Assembly: GCA_031289235.1 (NCBI GenBank)
Contig: JAITPU010000053.1
Location: forward strand, 1 to 12,002
DNA length: 12,002 bases
Direction: 5' to 3'
Origin: Eubacteriales Family XIII. Incertae Sedis bacterium
GTDB taxonomy: Bacteria > Bacillota > Clostridia > Peptostreptococcales > Anaerovoracaceae
Position numbers and translations under genes: made by a program. How positions within the stretch are numbered: the stretch's first letter is position 1; each line of letters opens with the position of its first letter. Shown piece after piece: positions 7,652 through 12,002 of this stretch. The notes under the pieces are model-generated. The model searched no databases. It saw only the letters and a program-made list of their open reading frames with translations, and had not been told where the DNA came from.

Positions 7652-8359
7652 ATGGAAGAAATGGAAGAAACGGTAAAAAGCGCGGCGGCGCTGCTGTGCA
7701 TATCCAAGGCGGCAGCCCTCGGAGACCTGTGCTTTTCATATATTCTGGAACATGTGAAAGCGGGCGTCTCTGAGAAAGCCATAGCCGCGAAAATAGAAGC
7801 CTTTCTCGCGGAAAACGGTTCGGAAGGCATGGCCTTCCCCGTCATATGCGTTTCAGGAGAGAGAACGAACCTGCCGCACGGGGAGCCGTCGGATAAATTG
7901 ATTGAGAAGGGTGATTTTGTAACCTTGGATTTCGGCGCGATCATCGGCGGCTGCTGCGGCGACATGACGAGAACCGTGGCCGTCGGCCGGGTAACGGAAG
8001 AACAGCGGCGCGTGTACAGCGCCGTTTTAAGCGCCCAGCGGGCGGCGCTGGCCGCTGCCCGGCCCGGAGCGAGATGCGCGGATGTGGATAAAGCCGCGCG
8101 GGACGTCATCGAAAACGCGGGTTACGGCGAATATTACGTACACGGCACGGGACACGGCGTCGGCGCGAAAGTACACGAGCCGCCCACGCTGAACGCGGCC
8201 AGCCGGCAGATTCTCGAAGAGGACACGCCGGTGACGATCGAGCCGGGCGTCTATATCCCCGGGCGCTTTGGCGCGCGCATCGAAGATCTGATAATCATCG
8301 CCAAGTTTGGCGCGGTGAATCTGGTGAGATCGGCGAAAGAGCTGATCATACTGCCGTAA
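7652..8359 (+). CDS. M24B metallopeptidase, Xaa-Pro aminopeptidase catalytic domain only
   Basis: Xaa-Pro peptidases remove residues ahead of proline in the cytosol with a two-metal pita-bread fold. The 235-residue product carries the complete set of metal ligands: Asp93 (TLDFGA), Asp104 (GDMTRT), His168 (GTGHGVG), Glu197 (TIEPGVY) and Glu211 (ARIEDL). Their spacing (11, 64, 29, 14) equals that of Pyrococcus furiosus prolidase. LPHGEPS (His76) is also kept. Typical bacterial relatives are about 355 residues, with an N-terminal creatinase-type domain of about 120-130 residues. Here that domain is absent: the protein starts at the boundary helix before the catalytic fold, and the preceding bases belong to rnj. 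The size resembles methionine aminopeptidase, but the DFGA, HGTGHGVG and IEDL signatures are of Xaa-Pro type. ATG 7652 has AAGGTG upstream; ATG 7661 is an alternative. Substrate range is unknown. Confidence 0.88.
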   Translation: MEEMEETVKSAAALLCISKAAALGDLCFSYILEHVKAGVSEKAIAAKIEAFLAENGSEGMAFPVICVSGERTNLPHGEPSDKLIEKGDFVTLDFGAIIGGCCGDMTRTVAVGRVTEEQRRVYSAVLSAQRAALAAARPGARCADVDKAARDVIENAGYGEYYVHGTGHGVGAKVHEPPTLNAASRQILEEDTPVTIEPGVYIPGRFGARIEDLIIIAKFGAVNLVRSAKELIILP

Positions 8360-8394
8360 CGGCGCGGGCGGCGTGATAATATCCAAAACCGGCC

Positions 8395-8422
8395 GCTCCG
8401 GCGGGACATAGCTTTGAACAGC
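8395..8422 (+). repeat. Partial copy of the intergenic repeat 3' core (before cinA)
   Basis: CTCCGGCGGGACATAGCTTTGAACAGC resembles, in separate blocks, the ends of the repeats before leuS (CGGAACATACCTTTGAA) and rpmA. Only this end is recognisable here. It is found by eye, so the call is tentative. Confidence 0.35.
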
Positions 8423-8447
8423 GGCGGTTACGCGATGAAGTAAATTT

Positions 8448-8505
8448 GAAAGGAGGAAGGCGGGAGACGCGGGCGTTTTAGCCGGAAATCCCGCCGCCGT
8501 TATTT
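8448..8505 (+). promoter_or_regulatory. cinA leader: distant Shine-Dalgarno with intervening hairpin
   Basis: GAAAGGAGG at 8448-8456 is a full-length match to the anti-Shine-Dalgarno complement but lies 49 bases before the cinA ATG (8506). No start codon follows it at normal distance, and the bases directly before the ATG (GCCGTTATTT) carry no ribosome-binding site. GGCGGGA (8459-8465) pairs perfectly with TCCCGCC (8489-8495). If this hairpin forms, only about 12 bases separate the SD from the ATG. Hairpins that bring a distant SD near its start codon are known (phage T4 gene 38). Its role here is inferred. A TAG at 8479-8481 excludes an N-terminal extension of cinA. Confidence 0.5.
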
Positions 8506-9741
8506 ATGAGAGCCGCGATATTGAGCGTGGGGACGGAACTGCTTTTCGGGCAGATCATAAACACGAATTCGGTTTACCTTTCCAGAGAATTGCAAATGAT
8601 GGGCTTTGACGTGCTGTACCACTATACTGTGGGTGACAACGCGGGCAGGCTGAAAGAAATCCTCCGCGCCGCGTTTAAAGACTGCGAGCTTGTCGTCGCC
8701 ACCGGAGGTCTCGGGCCGACGCAGGACGATCTCACCAAGGAAGCGGTGAGCGACGTTCAGGAAGATCATCTGAGGCTGCACGAACCTTCTCTGGAGGCGA
8801 TGGAAAAGATATTCAGCCGCATGAACCGACCCATGCCCGAAAACAACAAAAAACAGGCGTGGCTGCCTTCCAGAGCGGTAATATTCGAAAATTCCGAAGG
8901 GACCGCGCCGGGCTTTGCCCTCGAAAACGGCGGGAAGACCATCATTTGCCTGCCCGGTCCGCCTCGGGAAATGAAGAGCGTGTTCGAAAATAAAGCGCGT
9001 CCGTTTCTGCAGTCCAAATCCGGCGGCGTCATCGCGCATAAAATTCTGCGCGCCTTTGGCGTCGGCGAATCCGTGTTTGAGACGGAACTTTTGGATCTCA
9101 TCGGCGGGCAGACCGACCCGACCCTGGCGACATACGCCGGCGAGGGAGAATGCAGCCTGCGAATCGCTTCCAAGAGAGAAAGCGAAGCCCTGGCCGGGGC
9201 GGCTGTGGCGGATATGGAGCGGCGGGTTATGGCCCGCGCGGGACGTTACATATACAGCGACAACGGCGACGACCTTCCCACGGTCGTCGGCAAAAAACTG
9301 ATTTCCGGCAAAATCTCTGTTTCCAGCGCGGAATCCTGCACAGGCGGTCTTTTCGCGGAAAAACTCACGGGCGTGCCCGGCATTTCGGCGGTATTCGGCA
9401 TGGGCTTCGTCACTTACAGCAACAGGGCGAAAGCCGAGGCGCTTTCCGTTTCGGAGGAGATACTGGAAAAATACGGCGCAGTCAGCGAAGAAACAGCGCG
9501 AGCCATGGCGCGCGGCGTCCGCGAAGCGACGGGGAGCCGGCTGTGCGTTTCCGTCACAGGCGTCGCCGGGCCGGGCGGCGGGACGCCGGAAAAGCCCGTA
9601 GGACTGGTTTACATCGGCTGCCTCCTCGACGGGAAGGAAACCTGCCTTGAGCTGAGGAGCCGCGACGTCAACCGCGCCTGGAACCGCAATTACGCTGTGC
9701 TGGCCATGTTCGACCATATAAATAAGCGGCTCGCGCGATAA
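8506..9741 (+). CDS. cinA: CinA: competence/damage-inducible protein, nicotinamide-nucleotide amidohydrolase
   Basis: Two-domain CinA of 411 residues. The N-terminal MoaB/MogA-like domain (COG1058; ADP-ribose pyrophosphatase in studied members) starts with MRAAILSVGTELLFGQIINTN-type sequence and has TGGLGPTQDDLTKEA (67-80). The C-terminal PncC-like domain deamidates NMN to nicotinate mononucleotide in pyridine nucleotide salvage; it has SAESCTGG (274-281), GFVTYSN and SVTGVAGPGGGTPEKPVGLVYIG. The length is typical for fused bacterial CinA. Start ATG 8506 fits the family N-terminus, and there is an in-frame stop just upstream. The position directly before recA is the classic cinA-recA arrangement of streptococci and Thermus, but here 312 bases with two promoters separate them, so recA can be expressed alone. 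It shares NAD metabolism with nadD at the left of the window. Confidence 0.96.
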   Translation: MRAAILSVGTELLFGQIINTNSVYLSRELQMMGFDVLYHYTVGDNAGRLKEILRAAFKDCELVVATGGLGPTQDDLTKEAVSDVQEDHLRLHEPSLEAMEKIFSRMNRPMPENNKKQAWLPSRAVIFENSEGTAPGFALENGGKTIICLPGPPREMKSVFENKARPFLQSKSGGVIAHKILRAFGVGESVFETELLDLIGGQTDPTLATYAGEGECSLRIASKRESEALAGAAVADMERRVMARAGRYIYSDNGDDLPTVVGKKLISGKISVSSAESCTGGLFAEKLTGVPGISAVFGMGFVTYSNRAKAEALSVSEEILEKYGAVSEETARAMARGVREATGSRLCVSVTGVAGPGGGTPEKPVGLVYIGCLLDGKETCLELRSRDVNRAWNRNYAVLAMFDHINKRLAR

Positions 9742-9805
9742 GACTCGGCCGGCTGAATTCGCGCCGTTTGGCGGACGCTATGTTTCCGGCCCTGTCAAAA
9801 CCTGC

Positions 9806-9816
9806 CTTTGAACGCT
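9806..9816 (+). repeat. CTTTGAACGCT motif shared with other gaps
   Basis: CTTTGAACGCT here is identical to the reverse complement of 3138-3148 at the left end of the repeat before leuS, and is similar to the ends at 8412-8422 and 11852-11860. It may be the edge of a decayed repeat copy. The sequence to its left shows little further similarity. Confidence 0.3.
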
Positions 9817-9835
9817 TGCACGGTTTTATTTATAT

Positions 9836-9887
9836 AAAAATATATTTTTTTCAAATTATTGACAAATAATGAAATATATGGTATGAT
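9836..9887 (+). promoter_or_regulatory. Promoter P1 upstream of recA, with UP element and extended -10
   Basis: TTGACA at 9859-9864 is a perfect -35 box. Exactly 17 bases later comes TATGAT (9882-9887), preceded by TG at 9879-9880 (extended -10). Upstream, AAATATATTTT at 9838-9848 matches the full distal core of the selected UP-element consensus (AAAWWTWTTTT) and begins 21 bases before the -35, its expected place. The start site should be near 9894, about 160 bases before the recA start codon. Every element of a strong sigma70 promoter is present and aligned. Confidence 0.9.
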
Positions 9888-9910
9888 CGCCGTGTAAACC
9901 AAACCTACCG

Positions 9911-9977
9911 TCGCGCCGCCAATTAAACGCCGGAACAAGAGATTGCCGCGGCTTCCGGCGTTCAGCCGGCGGCGCGA
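9911..9977 (+). ncRNA. Two-tier hairpin in the recA leader; candidate structured RNA
   Basis: The outer stem TCGCGCCGCC (9911-9920) pairs with GGCGGCGCGA (9968-9977), 10 bp perfect. After a 5x5 internal loop, the inner stem AACGCCGGAA (9926-9935) pairs with TTCCGGCGTT (9953-9962), also 10 bp perfect, closing a 17-base loop. It begins about 17 bases after the predicted P1 start site, so RNA from P1 would fold into it. No U-run follows, so it is not a standard terminator. It does not match a riboswitch, tRNA or small RNA that I recognise. It might be a leader that controls or stabilises recA mRNA, or the body of a small RNA. As ncRNA it is a hypothesis; the inverted repeats themselves are certain. 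Confidence 0.5.
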
Positions 9978-9986
9978 TAAAACAGC

Positions 9987-10015
9987 TTGACGCGGGGACG
10001 GGAAAGAGATAGAAT
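9987..10015 (+). promoter_or_regulatory. Promoter P2 of recA, predicted SOS-controlled
   Basis: TTGACG (9987-9992) and TAGAAT (10010-10015) are separated by 17 bases, each with one mismatch to the sigma70 consensus. The predicted start near 10022 falls at the edge of the LexA-type box, so repressor bound there would block this promoter. It lies just downstream of the hairpin, so P2 transcripts lack it. Confidence 0.75.
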
Positions 10016-10022
10016 GAAAATA

Positions 10023-10036
10023 AGAACAAAAGTTCT
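10023..10036 (+). promoter_or_regulatory. LexA-type SOS box (GAAC-N4-GTTC) upstream of recA
   Basis: AGAACAAAAGTTCT is a perfect palindrome with a four-base centre and contains the GAAC-N4-GTTC core of the Gram-positive LexA (DinR) operator. It overlaps the predicted P2 start and ends 4 bases before the SD of recA, the standard SOS gene. A further GAAC at 10037-10040 makes an overlapping GTTC-N1-GAAC palindrome. In RNA the site could instead form a 5-bp hairpin, but operator function is the simpler reading. No lexA gene is in the window. Confidence 0.78.
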
Positions 10037-10053
10037 GAACAGGAGGTAAGGCA

Positions 10054-11169
10054 TTGGCGATAATCACAACGACAAAAGACGAAAAAGAGAAGGCTCTGGA
10101 GGCGGCTCTGTCGCAAATACAGAAAATGTTCGGCAAAGGCGCGATCATGCGGCTGGGCGATGAAGCGGCGAAAATCAACATAGACGTCATTTCAACAGGT
10201 TCCATAAGCCTCGACATCGCCACGGGCGTCGGCGGCGTTCCCAGGGGCAGGATCATCGAAATCTTCGGCCCCGAATCTTCAGGCAAAACAACGCTGAGCC
10301 TGCATATCATCGCGGAAGCTCAAAAAACAGGCGGCAAGGCGGCTTTCATCGACGCTGAGCACGCGCTGGATCCGGAGTACGCGAAACGGCTGGGCGTCAA
10401 TGTGGACGAGCTTCTGATATCGCAGCCCGATACGGGCGAACAGGCGCTGGAGATCTGCGAAATGCTGGTGCGCAGCGGCGCGATCGACGTGATCACAATT
10501 GATTCCGTCGCCGCGCTCGTCCCAAAAGCCGAGATCCAGGGGGAAATGGGCGACGTGCATGTAGCCCTTCAGGCCCGGCTCATGTCTCAGGCTCTCAGAA
10601 AATTAGCCGGCGCGATAAACAAATCGAACACATGCGCGATCTTCATCAACCAGCTCAGAGAGAAGGTAGGCGTCGTCTACGGAAATCCGGAAGTGACGAC
10701 AGGAGGCAGGGCGCTGAAATTTTACGCTTCCATGCGCATAGACATCCGTAAAGTGGAGAGCATCAAATCGGGAGAGAGCATACTCGGCAATCGCACTAGG
10801 GCGAAGATCGTGAAAAACAAAGTGGCGCCGCCTTTCAGGAAAGCCGAATTCGACATAATGTACGGAAACGGGATCTCAAAGGAAGGCGATCTGTTGGACT
10901 GCGCCGTTGAGGCCGGAATCGTTGAAAAGGCGGGTTCATGGTACAGCTACGGCAACTCCCGCATAGGCCAGGGCAGAGAAAACGCGAAACTCTTCTTCCG
11001 GGAGAACCCCGATATCATGGCCAAGGTCGAAGAGCGGATCGCGGCATCTATGCGGCCGAAACCGAAAGAAAAAGCGGCGAAGACGATCGGTCTCAAAGTT
11101 GACGAAGACGGCGTGGTCGCCGAGCCGGGTACGGCGGCGGGAGCAGAACCGACTTTTCATGAAAATTGA
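10054..11169 (+). CDS. recA: Recombinase RecA
   Basis: RecA forms ATP-dependent filaments on single-stranded DNA, drives strand exchange in recombinational repair, and triggers LexA self-cleavage. The 371-residue product is full length. Features: N-terminal polymerisation helix (KALEAALSQIQKMFGKGAIMRLG), Walker A GPESSGKTT (72-80), catalytic Glu102 in DAEHALDPEYA, Walker B VITIDSV (146-152), loop L1 near 157-170, Gln200 (FINQ) and loop L2 to GGRALKFYAS (about 201-226), then KAGSWYSY and an acidic C-terminal tail. No intein interrupts it. The start is TTG 10054, the only good choice: AGGAGG at 10041-10046 stands 7 bases before it and MAIITTTKDEKEKAL fits the family start. Expression is predicted from P1 and from SOS promoter P2. 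Its stop codon is overlapped by the -35 box of the rplU promoter. Confidence 0.98.
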   Translation: MAIITTTKDEKEKALEAALSQIQKMFGKGAIMRLGDEAAKINIDVISTGSISLDIATGVGGVPRGRIIEIFGPESSGKTTLSLHIIAEAQKTGGKAAFIDAEHALDPEYAKRLGVNVDELLISQPDTGEQALEICEMLVRSGAIDVITIDSVAALVPKAEIQGEMGDVHVALQARLMSQALRKLAGAINKSNTCAIFINQLREKVGVVYGNPEVTTGGRALKFYASMRIDIRKVESIKSGESILGNRTRAKIVKNKVAPPFRKAEFDIMYGNGISKEGDLLDCAVEAGIVEKAGSWYSYGNSRIGQGRENAKLFFRENPDIMAKVEERIAASMRPKPKEKAAKTIGLKVDEDGVVAEPGTAAGAEPTFHEN

Positions 11170-11194
11170 CATCGGGCGCGGGTTATGTTATTAT
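11166..11194 (+). promoter_or_regulatory. rplU promoter overlapping the recA stop codon
   Basis: TTGACA (11166-11171), which contains the recA TGA (11167-11169), is followed after 17 bases by TATTAT (11189-11194). TG at 11186-11187 makes an extended -10. The predicted start near 11201 gives a leader of roughly 88 bases before rplU. A TATACT at 11192-11197 would leave a 20-base spacer and is less likely. Confidence 0.82.
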
Positions 11195-11207
11195 ACTCTT
11201 CCGCGGG

Positions 11208-11260
11208 CCGCTCGAAGCGGGTCTTGTTGCCGCGCGAAAAAGCGGGCGCGCCCTCGCGGC
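11208..11260 (+). promoter_or_regulatory. GC-rich inverted repeats in the rplU leader
   Basis: The leader contains CCGC/GCGG (11208-11211 with 11217-11220), GCCGCG (11229-11234) pairing with CGCGGC (11255-11260), and the palindrome GGGCGCGCCC (11244-11253) inside the latter. Ribosomal protein leaders often bind their own product, but I do not recognise a described L21 leader here. The structures could also reflect base composition. Confidence 0.3.
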
Positions 11261-11288
11261 GAAGCCTGACAGAGGAGGTAAAACCAAT

Positions 11289-11675
11289 ATGTACGCAGTG
11301 TTTGAAACCGGCGGGAAACAGTACCGGGTGAAAGCGGGCGATATCCTCAGCGTAGAACGCCTGAAAGCGGAGACCGGCGAAAGGATAGAGTTTGACAAGG
11401 TGCTCGCTTACAGCGACGGCGCTTCCCTTTCGGTGGGGAAACCTTATCTCAGCGGGGTAAAAGCCGTGGGGAAAGTGCTCGAAAACGGAAAAGGCCGGAA
11501 GCTTGTGATCTTCAAGTTCAAGGCTAAAAAAGACTATAGAAAAAAACAGGGACACCGGCAGCTTTATACCATGATTGAGATAGAATCTTTCATCGTGAAT
11601 GGACAGACCGCCGGCAAAATCAAAGCGAAAGAAACCGCTCCGACGACGCCTGAGGCGGAGGAAGAATCCGCGTAG
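11289..11675 (+). CDS. rplU: 50S ribosomal protein L21
   Basis: L21 binds 23S rRNA in the large subunit. The 128-residue product starts with MYAVFETGGKQYRV (1-14), the standard L21 opening, and has the signature RKKQGHRQLYTMIEI (84-98). Most L21 proteins are near 103 residues; here about 25 extra C-terminal residues follow (KAKETAPTTPEAEEESA), an acidic tail of low complexity. ATG 11289 is chosen because GAGGAGG at 11272-11278 is 10 bases upstream; the same frame is open from 11166 but that start would overlap recA and the promoter. It has its own strong promoter and precedes rpmA, the usual pairing. No prp-like gene lies between them, since the gap is only 213 bases. Confidence 0.97.
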   Translation: MYAVFETGGKQYRVKAGDILSVERLKAETGERIEFDKVLAYSDGASLSVGKPYLSGVKAVGKVLENGKGRKLVIFKFKAKKDYRKKQGHRQLYTMIEIESFIVNGQTAGKIKAKETAPTTPEAEEESA

Positions 11676-11694
11676 GCGCGAATAACGGTAACGG

Positions 11695-11858
11695 GCGTCA
11701 AAAAACATGGCCGGAGGCGGGTCTTTCCGCCGGGCGCCTTTGCGGAGATCAGGGGCCGCGCTCCGCGCGGCGGGTTTCAGCGTTGCGCGTCAACGCGTGA
11801 AGCGAAGCGGACGTCGCGCACGGCAGGCCCTGCGCCGGCGGAACAACATACCTTTGAA
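11695..11858 (+). repeat. Diverged intergenic repeat, copy B (rplU-rpmA gap)
   Basis: This occupies most of the 213-base gap before rpmA. Blocks shared in order with copy A before leuS: CGGGTCTTTCC...TTTGCGGAGATCA (about 11718-11752), CAACGCGTGAAGCG (11791-11804) and GGCGGAACAACATACCTTTG to 11858. Relative to copy A it has about 29 extra bases that include a 6-bp hairpin GCCGCG/CGCGGC (11755-11760 with 11766-11771). Another small hairpin is GGCGG/CCGCC (11716-11720 with 11727-11731). No T-run follows, so no intrinsic terminator is proposed. No ORF was found. Confidence 0.5.
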
Positions 11859-11888
11859 CGATAACCAAAAAGAGTGGGGGGTAATATT

Positions 11889-12002
11889 ATGGCAAGCAAA
11901 AAAGGAGTTGGCAGCTCTAAAAACGGCCGCGACAGCGAATCGAAACGCCTCGGAGTCAAAAGAAGCGACGGGCAGTTCGTCAGCGCCGGAAGCATTCTCG
12001 TC
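11889..12002 (+). CDS. rpmA: 50S ribosomal protein L27, 5' part
   Basis: L27 has a flexible N-terminal tail that reaches the peptidyl-transferase centre. The first 38 residues are visible and the gene runs off the right edge. MASKKGVGSSKNGRDSESK and GVKRSDGQFVSAGSILV match the family closely. The start ATG 11889 places ASKKG directly after Met, the sequence found at the mature N-terminus in Firmicutes, which make a longer precursor cut by the protease Prp. No such extension can be added here: the upstream frame meets TAA at 11862-11864, and the only other start, GTG 11874, gives MGGNI and would consume the ribosome-binding site. That site is an unusual G-run (GTGGGGGG, 11874-11881). It is probably cotranscribed with rplU. 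Confidence 0.96.
   Translation, partial: MASKKGVGSSKNGRDSESKRLGVKRSDGQFVSAGSILV

Larger units (their letters stand above)
9742..10053 (+). other. cinA-recA intergenic control region
   Basis: This 312-base stretch has no protein gene apart from a possible 11-codon leader ORF. In order it holds GC-rich sequence with a CTTTGAACGCT motif (9806-9816), an abrupt AT-rich block (9821-9880) with promoter P1, a two-tier hairpin, promoter P2, a LexA-type box and the recA ribosome-binding site. The main sites are listed separately. Confidence 0.85.

Noticed and set aside
8500..9717. Long open frame of 405 codons on the minus strand across nearly all of cinA
   Set aside because: It mirrors cinA, has no recognisable motifs, and is explained by the GC-rich third positions of the sense gene, which suppress antisense stops.
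9821..9858. Terminator for cinA in the T-rich tract
   Set aside because: No GC stem precedes the T-run; the tract is better explained as the UP element of P1.
11874..11888. GTG start giving a longer L27
   Set aside because: Would add MGGNI, unlike any known L27 extension, and would use up the ribosome-binding site.
1..12002. CRISPR arrays, tRNA or rRNA genes, transposases, phage genes or inteins
   Set aside because: None was found on reading both strands; all long coding sequence is accounted for by housekeeping genes.

Overview
The window is a compact run of eleven co-directional housekeeping genes, all on the + strand: aspS (3' part), nadD, yqeK, rsfS, leuS, rnj, an M24 Xaa-Pro peptidase, cinA, recA, rplU and rpmA (5' part). 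The sequence is GC-rich with GC-rich third codon positions. The proteins look like those of a Gram-positive-like or deep-branching anaerobe lineage: RNase J, RsfS, the HD-domain YqeK beside NadD, cinA directly before recA, and a Firmicutes-style GAAC-N4-GTTC SOS box. However, L27 lacks the cleavable N-terminal extension typical of Firmicutes, and no prp gene sits between rplU and rpmA. A Synergistota-like bacterium would fit, but that is an inference and cannot be proved here.

Layout. Positions 1-3119 form a tight operon (aspS, nadD, yqeK, rsfS; gaps of 14 and 20 bases, then a 4-base ATGA overlap). The genes cover aspartyl-tRNA synthesis, NAD synthesis, Ap4A hydrolysis and ribosome silencing. 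After a 188-base gap with a repeat-like element comes leuS (3308-5779). After a second gap, with an inverted repeat and an 18-bp tandem repeat, come rnj (TTG start) and an M24 peptidase gene. These two are joined by a perfect 15-bp tandem duplication. A 146-base leader precedes cinA; its only good Shine-Dalgarno sequence lies about 50 bases from the start codon, with a hairpin between. The 312-base cinA-recA gap is the most information-rich non-coding stretch. It holds a near-ideal sigma70 promoter with an UP element, a two-tier hairpin of two perfect 10-bp stems, a second promoter, and a LexA-type box. recA (TTG start) follows. The rplU promoter overlaps the recA stop codon, and rplU is followed by a second copy of the intergenic repeat and by rpmA.

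How the genes fit together. Translation dominates (AspRS, LeuRS, L21, L27, RsfS), with RNA turnover (RNase J), nucleotide and NAD metabolism (NadD and CinA act on pyridine nucleotides, YqeK on Ap4A) and DNA repair (RecA). No mobile gene, phage gene, CRISPR, tRNA or rRNA was seen, and no canonical intrinsic terminator (GC stem plus U-run). No new protein system is evident. The candidates for something undescribed are non-coding: the dual-promoter recA leader with its structured RNA, the diverged intergenic repeat family, and the cinA leader.
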